Positions 1 to 8,156 of a stretch of DNA of 10,348 nucleotides are shown in pieces. Below the pieces are notes generated by a model. That model had not been told where the DNA came from. It did no database searches and worked only from the letters and a program-made list of their open reading frames with translations. The DNA is taken from positions 1-10,348 of the forward strand of contig JAEZMT010000312.1 in NCBI GenBank assembly GCA_023442085.1. The letters are read 5' to 3'. Within the stretch, counting starts at the first letter, position 1. Each line of letters starts with the position of its first letter. This stretch comes from Pseudomonadota bacterium. GTDB lineage: Bacteria; Pseudomonadota; Alphaproteobacteria; Rhizobiales; Xanthobacteraceae. The translations under genes and the position numbers were made by a program.

Positions 1-236
1 CCGTAGCCGCGGGCCTCGCGCAGGTCGATGACGCGGAAGGAAAAGCCGCCGTCGCGCTTCATGCCCGGCGCGCGGCCGGTGACGAGCGCATAGACGCCAC
101 CGCCAAGGACCAGGGCGGTGATGACGATGCCGGCCACCAGGATGAGGCCGCCGACAAAGGTAAACAGGGCAAGGCCCACGAGACCAGCCACCACAAGGCC
201 GGCGATACCGCCGAAGATGTTCACGAGCTGTTTCAT
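1..236 (-). CDS. Small two-helix membrane protein, unknown function (partial at left edge)
   Basis: This minus-strand reading frame starts at the ATG at 234-236 and runs off the left end of the window, so only about 78 N-terminal residues are visible. Residues 1-8 (MKQLVNIF) are followed by about 45 very hydrophobic, glycine- and valine-rich residues, enough for two membrane helices separated by a short turn (around FTFVGG). After them comes a polar stretch with GRAPGMKRDGGFSF and then RVIDLREARGYG, which would lie on one side of the membrane. I see no catalytic motif and do not recognise the family. The ribosome binding site is weak (AGGC close to the ATG), so the start is reasonable but not certain. 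It lies 106 bp downstream of ppx on the same strand, so read-through from the polyphosphate genes is possible. Codon choice is like that of its neighbours, which supports a real gene. Confidence 0.62.
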   Translation of the reverse strand, partial: MKQLVNIFGGIAGLVVAGLVGLALFTFVGGLILVAGIVITALVLGGGVYALVTGRAPGMKRDGGFSFRVIDLREARGY

Positions 237-342
237 GCCTGAAAGAGTGTCGGCAAATTCGGGCGGAATTCCGAGCGGAGATCGAGTCGCCGGCAACCTT
301 TGCGTGATCGCAGCTTCGGCCTGACCGAAAAGGGAGGGCGGA

Positions 343-1869
343 TCAGTCTGCCGCCCCCTCCTCATATTGCTCCATGGCCGGCTCGCGGCCGATAAGCCGG
401 GCGAGCTGGCGCAAGCGGTTCTGCACGCGCTCGTTGACGAGCGGCACCAAGGTCTTCGGCACGCTCAGCACCAACTGGTCGCCACGCACCTTCAGCGGCA
501 TGCGGGGCAGGATGCCCGGCATGGCGGCAGACAGCACATAGGCGACCCGCATGGCCGCCCCGAGGATGCGGGCGCGGTCCAGCATCCCCGTCGTGACAAG
601 CTCGAGGATTCGAGTGTCGCTCTCGTCGGCGCCGAGGCCCACGTGACGGAAGTAGACGGACAGGGCCACATAAGCCCGGCCGGGATGATCGATGCCGGCG
701 AAGGCGGCATGGGCGATCATGTTGAGGCTCTGCTCGCCGCGATAATCGGGATGGGCGCGCCACCCCACGTCCGCGAGCAGGCAGGCGGCGCGGCGCAGGC
801 GGCGCTCCTCGTCGGCCTCCTCCAGCACTGGGGCAGAGGCGAAGAAGCCGTCGGTCCAGGCGACCAGTTCCTCGCCGTGCAGGGGCGAGCGGGAGCGCAG
901 GACGTTCATCTCCGCCGCAGCAATGAGCAGCGGGTCACCGGCCCGCTCGGCCTCGGGCAGCAGTGAATAGAGCAGACCCTCGCGCACGCCGAGGGCCGAG
1001 ATGACCACTTCGGACGGGCGGCCCTGCCGCACGATGTTCTCCAGCACCAGCGCGCCGTAGGCGAGCAGCGGGCGGCGCGCGTCGGAGATCACGTCGATAT
1101 GGGCCAGCGCCTCGGTGTCGGCCCGATGGACGATGCGGGTGAAGTCCAGCGCCTCGCGCGCCGGAATCACGTAGCCGTGCATCACATGCAGCGGATAGCC
1201 CTTGGTGAACATGTGCAGGCGCGCAAGGGCTCGCCATGTGCCACCCACCGCATAGAAGGTGCGGCCGGCGAGGCCGTCCAGAACCTGCGCCTCTGGGATG
1301 GTGTCGCGGACGATCTTCTCCGCCTTGCGCGTCGAGCGCGACGAGCGATCCTGCAGGGCGAGGCCGCCCAGCGGCAAGGTCACGCCCGTGCCGACGCTGC
1401 CGGCTTTCACGTCCACCAGCTCCAGCGAGCCGCCGCCGAGGTCGCCGACGATGCCGTCCGGCGCATGCACGCCGGCGACGATGCCACAGGCCGCGAGTTC
1501 CGCCTCGCGCTTGCCCGTCAGCAGCTCGATGCGTGTGCCGCAGATGGCCTCGCACTCGGCGATGAAGGCCGGTCCGTTCTGCGCATCACGCGCGGCGGCG
1601 GTGGCGAGCGCATGGACCTCGCCCACCTGCATCGCGTCGCAGAGCGCGCGGAAGCGCTTCAGCGCGGCGAAAGCGCGATCGACCGCATCCTGCGGGAGCC
1701 GGCCGGTGGAAAGCACCTCCCGGCCGAGCCCGCACAGGGCCTTTTCGTTGAAGATCGGCGTCAGGGCACGGTTGAGCCCCTCGTACACCACGAGGCGCAC
1801 CGAGTTGGAGCCGATATCGATGACTGCGACCGGCGCCCCATGGGACAGCCGGCCGGGCGCCTGCGTCAA
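343..1869 (-). CDS. ppx: Exopolyphosphatase (Ppx/GppA family)
   Basis: Predicted to release orthophosphate from the ends of polyphosphate chains; the related GppA enzymes act on pppGpp, and that activity cannot be excluded. With the TTG start at 1867-1869 the protein has 508 residues (E. coli Ppx has 513). The N-terminal ASKHA-fold domain carries the first phosphate loop VIDIGSNSVRLVV (about 16-28), a glutamate at about residue 122 in TGKREAELA that lines up with catalytic Glu121 of E. coli Ppx, and the second loop GDLGGGSLEL (about 142-151). The C-terminal half has the HD-like helical region around HPDYRGEQSLNMIAHAAFAG. The TTG is one base past the ppk1 stop (TGAGTTG), with GGGGAGG 11 bases upstream. 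The alternative GTG at 1935 would add 22 residues, overlap ppk1 by 65 bp and has a poor ribosome binding site; the motif positions fit the shorter form better. It is probably translationally coupled to ppk1. Confidence 0.92.
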   Translation of the reverse strand: MTQAPGRLSHGAPVAVIDIGSNSVRLVVYEGLNRALTPIFNEKALCGLGREVLSTGRLPQDAVDRAFAALKRFRALCDAMQVGEVHALATAAARDAQNGPAFIAECEAICGTRIELLTGKREAELAACGIVAGVHAPDGIVGDLGGGSLELVDVKAGSVGTGVTLPLGGLALQDRSSRSTRKAEKIVRDTIPEAQVLDGLAGRTFYAVGGTWRALARLHMFTKGYPLHVMHGYVIPAREALDFTRIVHRADTEALAHIDVISDARRPLLAYGALVLENIVRQGRPSEVVISALGVREGLLYSLLPEAERAGDPLLIAAAEMNVLRSRSPLHGEELVAWTDGFFASAPVLEEADEERRLRRAACLLADVGWRAHPDYRGEQSLNMIAHAAFAGIDHPGRAYVALSVYFRHVGLGADESDTRILELVTTGMLDRARILGAAMRVAYVLSAAMPGILPRMPLKVRGDQLVLSVPKTLVPLVNERVQNRLRQLARLIGREPAMEQYEEGAAD

Positions 1870-1870
1870 C

Positions 1871-4063
1871 TCAGCGCCCGCCTCCCCGGCGGACGAAGAG
1901 GCTGCGCGGCGAAGAATCCTTGAGAGACTTTCCACGTCCGGACAAGCTCGGATTGGTCATGAAATACTGATGGGCGTTGAACGGCTCCTCGCCCGGCGCC
2001 GGGACTATGCGTTCGGAGGAGCCATCCGGCAAGACACGCCAGCTCTGCTGGTTGTCGATAAGGTTCGCAACCATGATCTGGTCGAGCACCTGCTCGTGCA
2101 CGGTCGGGTTGGTGATGGGGCACAGGGTCTCGACCCGGCGGTCGAGGTTGCGCGGCATCAGGTCCGCCGAGGAGATGTAGACGATGGCGTTCGGGCTGGG
2201 CAGGCCATGGCCGCCGCCGAAGCAGTAGATGCGCGAGTGCTCCAGGAAGCGCCCGACGATGGATTTCACCCGGATGTTCTCGCTCAGGCCGGGAATGCCC
2301 GGCCTGAGGCAGCAGATGCCGCGGATGACGCAATCCACCTGCACCCCGGCCGCGCTCGCGGCATAGAGGGCGTCGATGATCTCGGGGTCCACAAGCGAAT
2401 TGCACTTCAGCCAGATCGCCGCCGGACGGCCCGCCCGCGCGAACTCGATCTCGTCTGCGATGTGCTTCATCAGCCGTGGCTTGAGGAAGGACGGCGACAC
2501 GGCCATCGCGTCGAGCTCGTCGGGCGTCGCATAGCCGGTGATGAAGTTGAAGATGCGCGCCACGTCCTGGGCGATCACCGGATCGGCGGTGAAGAAGGAG
2601 AGGTCGGTGTAGATGCGCGCGGTAATGGGGTGGTAGTTGCCGGTGCCCACATGCACGTAGGTGGCGAGCTGCGAGCCCTCGCGGCGCACCGCCATGGAAA
2701 GCTTGCCGTGGGTCTTCAGCTCGATGAAGCCGAAGACCACCTGCACGCCGGCACGCTCCAGGTCACGCGCCCAACGGATGTTGGCTTCCTCGTCGAAGCG
2801 CGCCTTCAGCTCCACCAGCGCCGTCACCGACTTGCCGGCCTCGGCCGCCTCGGCGAGCGCCTTCACGATCGGGCTGTCGGATGAGGTGCGGTAGAGGGTC
2901 TGCTTGATGGCGACGACATTGGGGTCGCGGGCGGCCTGGCGCAGAAACTGAACCACCACGTCAAAGGATTCATAAGGGTGGTGAACCAGAATGTCCTTCT
3001 CGCGAATAGCGAGAAAGCAGTCTCCGCCGTGGTCGCGGATGCGCTCGGGAAATCGGGCGTTGTAAGCCTGGAACTTCAGGTCCGGTCTATCCACCGACAC
3101 GAGCTGCGAAAACTCGTTCAGCGCCAGCACGCCGTCGACCACGAAGATCTCGTCGTCGTTCACCCCAAGCTCGCGGGCGACGAAGATGCGCAGTTCGTCC
3201 GGCATGGCGGCGTCGGCCTCCATGCGGATCACCTCGCCGTACCGGCGCTGCTTGAGAGCCGTCTCGAACAGGCGCACGAGGTCTTCCGCCTCTTCCTCGA
3301 TTTCGAGGTCGCTGTCGCGAATGACACGGAAGACGCCCTGGCCCTTCACGGCATAGCCCGGGAACAGCCGCCCGATGAACAGGCCGATCATCTGCTCGAG
3401 CGTCATGAAGCGCAGCGTGCCGGCGCCCTGGTCCGGCAGGCGGATGAAGCGGTCGACCTTGGCCGGGATACGGATGAGCGCGTTCATGCCCCGCCCGTCC
3501 GACTGGCGCACCAGCTGGAGCGCCAGCGAGAAGCCAAGGTTGGGAATAAAAGGGAAGGGGTGGGCCGGATCGATGGCCAGGGGGGTCAGCACCGGGAAGA
3601 CATGGTTGAGGAAGTGCCGCTCCAGCACGTCCATGTCCTCGGGCGTCCCGTCCGCGCCGTCCACCAGCACGATGCCCGCGCCGGCGAGATCTCGCCGCAG
3701 TTCGCGCCAGCGGCCCTGCTGGTCGGCGATCAACTGAGCCGCGGCGGCGAGGATGGTGGTGAGCTGCTCGGAGGGGGTGAGGCCGTCCGGGCTGGGGGTC
3801 TGAACGCCTTCTCGCACCTGTTCCTTCAGGCCCGCCACGCGGACCATGAAGAACTCGTCGAGGTTGTTGGCGGAAATGGAGAGGAAGCGCAGTTGCTCGA
3901 GCAGCGGGTGATTGCGGTTCTCCGCTTCCTCCAGCACGCGGCGGTTGAAGCCGAGCCAGGAAATCTCGCGGTTGATGAACCGCTGCGGGGATTGCGCGAG
4001 CGGGCTTTCCACTTCGGCGACGATCTCGGTGTTGGAGAGAGCCACAGCCTCGTTCATGCCCAT
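1871..4063 (-). CDS. ppk1: Polyphosphate kinase 1
   Basis: Reversibly transfers the terminal phosphate of ATP to a growing polyphosphate chain, usually at the inner membrane. The 730-residue product is of normal length for the family (about 690-740). The N-terminal domain opens with RFINREISWLGFNRRVLEEA and continues into FLSISANNLDEFFMVRV. The catalytic half has IKQTLYRTSSDSPIV (R392) and VELKARFDEEANI (R422), 30 residues apart like the Mg-binding arginines 375 and 405 of E. coli. The phosphorylated histidine is H452 (KTHGKLSM), with H471 (YVHVGTGNY) 19 residues on, matching the spacing of E. coli H435 and H454. A further conserved histidine is H609 (FLEHSRIYCF). I chose the ATG at 4061-4063 (MGMNEAVAL); the ATG at 4055-4057 is equally possible, with GGGAG 9 bases upstream. 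A TTG at 4168 would add 35 residues with no family character. A candidate PhoB box lies upstream, and ppx follows directly. Confidence 0.96.
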   Translation of the reverse strand: MGMNEAVALSNTEIVAEVESPLAQSPQRFINREISWLGFNRRVLEEAENRNHPLLEQLRFLSISANNLDEFFMVRVAGLKEQVREGVQTPSPDGLTPSEQLTTILAAAAQLIADQQGRWRELRRDLAGAGIVLVDGADGTPEDMDVLERHFLNHVFPVLTPLAIDPAHPFPFIPNLGFSLALQLVRQSDGRGMNALIRIPAKVDRFIRLPDQGAGTLRFMTLEQMIGLFIGRLFPGYAVKGQGVFRVIRDSDLEIEEEAEDLVRLFETALKQRRYGEVIRMEADAAMPDELRIFVARELGVNDDEIFVVDGVLALNEFSQLVSVDRPDLKFQAYNARFPERIRDHGGDCFLAIREKDILVHHPYESFDVVVQFLRQAARDPNVVAIKQTLYRTSSDSPIVKALAEAAEAGKSVTALVELKARFDEEANIRWARDLERAGVQVVFGFIELKTHGKLSMAVRREGSQLATYVHVGTGNYHPITARIYTDLSFFTADPVIAQDVARIFNFITGYATPDELDAMAVSPSFLKPRLMKHIADEIEFARAGRPAAIWLKCNSLVDPEIIDALYAASAAGVQVDCVIRGICCLRPGIPGLSENIRVKSIVGRFLEHSRIYCFGGGHGLPSPNAIVYISSADLMPRNLDRRVETLCPITNPTVHEQVLDQIMVANLIDNQQSWRVLPDGSSERIVPAPGEEPFNAHQYFMTNPSLSGRGKSLKDSSPRSLFVRRGGGR

Positions 4064-4125
4064 TCGCTCCCGTCGCTCCCTCGGCGCCTCAATGGCGGAA
4101 ACCGGCCGGACCATGGCCAGCTTGC

Positions 4126-4143
4126 ATGACCACTCTATGACAT
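4126..4143 (-). promoter_or_regulatory. Candidate PHO box (PhoB site) upstream of ppk1
   Basis: On the minus strand the 18 bases read ATGTCAT-AGAG-TGGTCAT. These are two 7-mers with an 11-bp period, the architecture of a PHO box (consensus half-site CTGTCAT, 4-bp spacer). The half-sites match 6/7 and 5/7 and share GTCAT; against the full E. coli consensus I count 13 of 18 positions. Ten bases downstream is CATGGT (4110-4115), a poor -10 (3/6) at the position expected for PhoB-activated promoters, which often lack a good -35. A transcript from there would have a leader of about 40 bases before the ppk1 ATG at 4063. The site lies in the 101-bp gap between hda and ppk1. ppk genes are PhoB-regulated in several proteobacteria, so the placement makes sense, but binding is inferred. 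Confidence 0.5.
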
Positions 4144-4164
4144 TGCGCCGGCCTTGCGCGTTCC

Positions 4165-4917
4165 TCAATCATCGGCCCCCAGGCGGGTGCTGCCGGGCGT
4201 ATCGTCCGGATGGTCGCCGAATGCCTCGGCGTCGAGCCCGGACGCCAGCACCTGGGCCGCGAGGGCGCGCGTGACCGGCCGTCGGGCGGCCAGCGCCGCC
4301 TGGTCCAGCGCCTCGACGATGCGCTGCGCTCCAGCCACCGAACGGGGGATCCTGAGCAGGAGATATTGCACGGTCGCCTCGTCCACAGCGAGCTGGCGAT
4401 CGGCGAACAGCTTTACCAGCACCGCGGCCAGCAATGCATCGTCCGCCGGAGCGATCTCGAACACCGGGATGGCGCGGAGACGGGACGCGAGGTCCGCCGT
4501 GGCGAGCGCGAAGCCGGAGGGCGGCGTGCGCGCGGTCATCAGCAGATAGGCCTGCTGCTCGCGGGCGAGATTGAGCAGGTGAAAGAGGGCCGGCTCGCTG
4601 AAGGTCGCCGGGTCAAGATCCTCCAGCACCAGGGCGTCGTGGGCGAGGGCGGCCGGCACCGCCTCGCGCACGAGGTCACGGGCGGCGAGCGTCAGGGCGC
4701 CCGACCGTTCGGCGAAGATGGCGGCGAGGTGGCTCTTGCCCGAACCGTCCGGCCCGACAAGGCAGGCGACGCGCGAGGGCCAGTCCGGAAACGCATCGAT
4801 GAGCGCGAGCGCTGCCGCGTTGCCGGGGGCCGCAAGGAAATCCTCGCGGCGGAGCGCCGGCTGGTTGGGCAGGTCGAGGGCAAGCTGTCGCGGCGGTCCG
4901 GCCGGGAGACGGGGCAT
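4165..4917 (-). CDS. hda: Hda-type DnaA regulatory inactivator (DnaA-related AAA+ protein)
   Basis: By homology it binds the DNA-loaded sliding clamp and stimulates ATP hydrolysis by DnaA after initiation, preventing re-replication (RIDA in E. coli, HdaA in Caulobacter). The 250-residue product has only the AAA+ part of DnaA and no C-terminal DNA-binding helix-turn-helix domain. Near the N terminus QLALDL (11-16) fits the clamp-binding hexapeptide of Hda proteins. Then come Walker A GPDGSGKS (55-62), Walker B-like ALVLEDLDP (95-103), a sensor-1-like LLMTAR (126-130 region), box VII SRL with R146 as possible arginine finger, and R192 in the sensor-2 helix (PRSVAGAQRI). An acidic, probably flexible tail follows residue ~224. 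I chose the ATG at 4915-4917, which puts the clamp motif close to the N terminus; an ATG at 4953 would add 12 residues and overlap the upstream gene. The gap to the AI-2E family gene is 4 bp, so the two are almost certainly co-transcribed. Confidence 0.88.
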   Translation of the reverse strand: MPRLPAGPPRQLALDLPNQPALRREDFLAAPGNAAALALIDAFPDWPSRVACLVGPDGSGKSHLAAIFAERSGALTLAARDLVREAVPAALAHDALVLEDLDPATFSEPALFHLLNLAREQQAYLLMTARTPPSGFALATADLASRLRAIPVFEIAPADDALLAAVLVKLFADRQLAVDEATVQYLLLRIPRSVAGAQRIVEALDQAALAARRPVTRALAAQVLASGLDAEAFGDHPDDTPGSTRLGADD

Positions 4918-4921
4918 GATG

Positions 4922-6136
4922 TCAGCGCGCCTCGGCCGGCGGATCTTCCTCATCCGCCGCGCCCTGGTAAAGCGAGGATTGCATGTATCTGGCGATGGCG
5001 AAGCGCACGAGCACCCCGGCCACCGCCGTCAGTGGCACCGCCAGCAGAAGGCCGACGAAGCCGAACAGGTAGCCGAAGGCGAACAAGGCGAACATCAGCC
5101 ACACCGGATGCACGCCGATGCTGTCGCCCACCAGCTTGGGGGCGAGCACGTAGCCCTCAATGGTCTGGCCGGCGACGAAAATGGCGAGCACGGTGCCGAT
5201 CATGCCCCAGTCGGGAAAGAACTGGACGATGGCCACGCCCATGGCCAGCACGAAGCCGGTGAGCGAGCCCACATAGGGAATGAAGGTGATGACGCCCGAA
5301 ACGATGCCGATGAGCAGCCCGAAGTTGAGGCCCACCATGGAGAGGGAGACGGCGTAGAAGCCGCCCAGCAACAGGCACACCGTGGCCTGGCCGCGCACGA
5401 AGCCGGCCACCGCATTGTCCATGGCGCGGGCGAGGCCGCGCACCACTGGGCGGTGCGGCACCGGCACCAGCCGGTCCACCAGCGCCACCATCTCGTTCCA
5501 GTCGCACAGGATGTAGAACACAACCACCGGCGTCACCACCAGCAGCGCGAACAGGGAGACGAGCGCCTGTCCGCCGGACCAGACCGAGGAGAGCAGGCTC
5601 AGCACATGGCTGACGCCCTGGGTCATCAGGTCCGAGATGGAGCGCTGCATGTCCGGCAGACGATCGCCGACGATGCCGCTCAGCCATTCCCGGTTCTCTT
5701 CCGTCAGAAGGCCCTGAAGGCGCGTCACGTAGGAGGGCAGGCGCTGGATGAATTCGAACAGCTGCGACGACAGGATCGGCAGCGCCAGCAGGAAGAACAG
5801 CATCACCAGCAGCAGCATGATCCCCACCACCACGAGGGCGGAGAGGGTGCGTGCGACGCCGATGCGCTCCAGGCGGGCGACGACCGGATTGAGGAAATAG
5901 GCGAGCACGATGCCTGCCACGAAGGGCAGGAGGATGCCGGACAGAAGCCACAGGACGACGGCGGTGAGCAGTAGCGCGCCCACCCAGAAGCGGGCCTGGA
6001 TGCGCACGGAAGTCCCTTCCATTCCCGGATGGATCGGCACGGGCATGCGGGGCAGGCGGGCGAAGGCTGCGCTGCGCCGCGCCGGCGACGTGGGGTCGCT
6101 GCGGAGTTCCGGCATGCGCGTGCGGTCGCCGTCCAT
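4922..6136 (-). CDS. AI-2E family transporter (UPF0118/PerM-like membrane protein)
   Basis: A 404-residue polytopic inner-membrane protein. After a ~50-residue polar, arginine- and proline-rich N-terminal tail there is a double hydrophobic segment (FWVGALLLTAVVLWLL and LPFVAGIVLAYFLNPVV), then SALVVVGIMLLLVMLFFLLALPIL, a long amphipathic region (QLFEFIQRLPSYVTRLQGLL), and a C-terminal half with several helices. This half holds the family hallmarks PYVGSLTGFVLAMG and KLVGDSIGVHPVWLMFALFAFG. About eight membrane segments are expected. Family members include exporters of the AI-2 signal but also Na+/H+ antiporters and many of unknown substrate, so no role in signalling should be assumed. The first possible codon is a GTG at 6139; the ATG immediately after it (6136) has AAAGG 9 bases upstream and is preferred. 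The stop is 4 bp before the hda start. The ribosome binding site lies inside a potential hairpin (separate entry). Confidence 0.9.
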   Translation of the reverse strand: MDGDRTRMPELRSDPTSPARRSAAFARLPRMPVPIHPGMEGTSVRIQARFWVGALLLTAVVLWLLSGILLPFVAGIVLAYFLNPVVARLERIGVARTLSALVVVGIMLLLVMLFFLLALPILSSQLFEFIQRLPSYVTRLQGLLTEENREWLSGIVGDRLPDMQRSISDLMTQGVSHVLSLLSSVWSGGQALVSLFALLVVTPVVVFYILCDWNEMVALVDRLVPVPHRPVVRGLARAMDNAVAGFVRGQATVCLLLGGFYAVSLSMVGLNFGLLIGIVSGVITFIPYVGSLTGFVLAMGVAIVQFFPDWGMIGTVLAIFVAGQTIEGYVLAPKLVGDSIGVHPVWLMFALFAFGYLFGFVGLLLAVPLTAVAGVLVRFAIARYMQSSLYQGAADEEDPPAEAR

Positions 6137-6142
6137 CACCTT

Positions 6143-6171
6143 GCGCCTTTCAACCGGCCGCCCGAAGGCGC
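6143..6171 (-). promoter_or_regulatory. Inverted repeat covering the ribosome binding site of the AI-2E family gene
   Basis: On the minus strand GCGCCTT (6165-6171) can pair perfectly with AAGGCGC (6143-6149) across a 15-base loop that itself contains the self-complementary CGGCCG. The 3' arm holds part of the best ribosome binding site (AAAGG) for the gene starting at 6136. A folded transcript would therefore hide that site. It lies in the 57-bp gap after the phosphatidyltransferase stop and has no following T-run, so it does not look like an intrinsic terminator. A regulatory role is inferred from position only. Confidence 0.3.
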
Positions 6172-6193
6172 GCCGATCCTGAACCGTCGCCCC

Positions 6194-6724
6194 TCAGCTT
6201 GCCATATGGCGCGTCCATGCGGCGAGATAGGCAGCGGCGGAAAGGCCCGTCAAGAGGCCGACCAGCACCAGCCCGAGATCGTACAGCCCCGGCACGGCCA
6301 CGCCGAAGCCCGCGCTGGCCAGCACAATGGCGGCAAAGCTGATCTGCGCCGCGGTATTCACCTTGGAAATCAGCAGGGGACTGATCGTCACCGGCTTGGC
6401 CATCAACAGCGAGAGCACCACCGCGCCGATGATCATCACATCCCGGGAGACGACCGCGATGGCGACCCAGCGCGGAATGAGCCCCACCACTGCCAGCGTC
6501 ACGTAGATCGAGACGAGCAGCGCCTTGTCTGCCACCGGGTCGAGATAGGAGCCAAGCTCGGTCTGCATCTGGAAGCGCTTGGCGATGAAGCCGTCCAGCG
6601 CGTCCGATACCCCCGCTGCGAGGAACAGCCAGAAGGCGAGGAGCGGCTCGCCCGAGGCGATGGCCCACACCACGGCCGGCACCAGGAAGATGCGCAGCAA
6701 GGTGATGATGTTGGGAATGCTCAA
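6194..6724 (-). CDS. pgsA: CDP-alcohol phosphatidyltransferase (PgsA-like)
   Basis: Transfers a phosphatidyl group from CDP-diacylglycerol to an alcohol in the inner membrane; glycerol-3-phosphate (giving phosphatidylglycerophosphate) is the most likely acceptor. The 176-residue protein is close to E. coli PgsA (182) in length. It begins SIPNIITLLRIFLVP, typical of the family. The signature is at 41-66: D41-A-L-D44-G45-x2-A48-K49-x8-G58-x3-D62-x3-D66, with all four metal-binding aspartates present; K49 replaces the usual arginine. Hydrophobic segments before and after give about five to six membrane helices. No ATG is available at the right place; the start is the TTG at 6722-6724, preceded by GGAAG four bases upstream and GGTGG further up. 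Many alphaproteobacteria also have a pgsA near uvrC, so this could be a paralogue with a different acceptor, such as a cardiolipin synthase of the CDP-alcohol type. It lies 74 bp downstream of murA. Confidence 0.85.
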   Translation of the reverse strand: MSIPNIITLLRIFLVPAVVWAIASGEPLLAFWLFLAAGVSDALDGFIAKRFQMQTELGSYLDPVADKALLVSIYVTLAVVGLIPRWVAIAVVSRDVMIIGAVVLSLLMAKPVTISPLLISKVNTAAQISFAAIVLASAGFGVAVPGLYDLGLVLVGLLTGLSAAAYLAAWTRHMAS

Positions 6725-6774
6725 GGCTCTTCCGCCACCCTGATAGCGTTGAAAGGCCAGCCGTTGCGAGAAGA

Positions 6775-6791
6775 GCGCGGTCGCGCCGCGC
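6775..6791 (-). terminator. GC-rich hairpin just after murA (weak terminator or attenuator candidate)
   Basis: GCGCGG (6775-6780) and CCGCGC (6786-6791) form a perfect 6-bp stem with a 5-base loop, beginning 8 bases past the murA stop. On the minus strand the stem is followed by TCTTCTC, which is pyrimidine-rich but not a true T-run. It could reduce read-through into the phosphatidyltransferase gene, but in DNA this GC-rich such short repeats also occur by chance. Confidence 0.25.
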
Positions 6792-6798
6792 GCTGCCC

Positions 6799-8088
<1,290 letters not shown>

Positions 8089-8156
8089 GCCGTCCTGTCC
8101 TTGCCTTGCGAGCGGCGCCCCCTGAGCCGGCCGTAAGCGGATGTAAGAGGAAAGCT

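Noticed and set aside
315..329. Hairpin TTCGG-CCTGA-CCGAA after ppx as terminator
   Set aside because: The stem is only 5 bp and the minus strand has no T-run after it (GCTGCGATC follows), so it is not a credible intrinsic terminator.
1259..2884. Long plus-strand open frame (541 codons) opposite ppx and ppk1
   Set aside because: It is antisense to two well-supported genes, its translation is rich in Arg, Ala and Ser with no recognisable domain, and long open shadows are expected in DNA this GC-rich.
4064..4168. Longer ppk1 from the TTG at 4168, overlapping the hda stop
   Set aside because: The extra 35 residues do not resemble Ppk1 N termini, there is no good ribosome binding site, and the stretch contains the candidate PHO box.
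4922..6136. Interpretation of the AI-2E family gene as a quorum-sensing exporter
   Set aside because: The family name comes from one E. coli member; other members are antiporters or unknown, and no signalling genes are nearby.
8133..8147. Repeated GTAAG with a 10-bp period upstream of murA
   Set aside because: Two 5-base matches in a 68-bp gap are expected by chance and suggest no known site.
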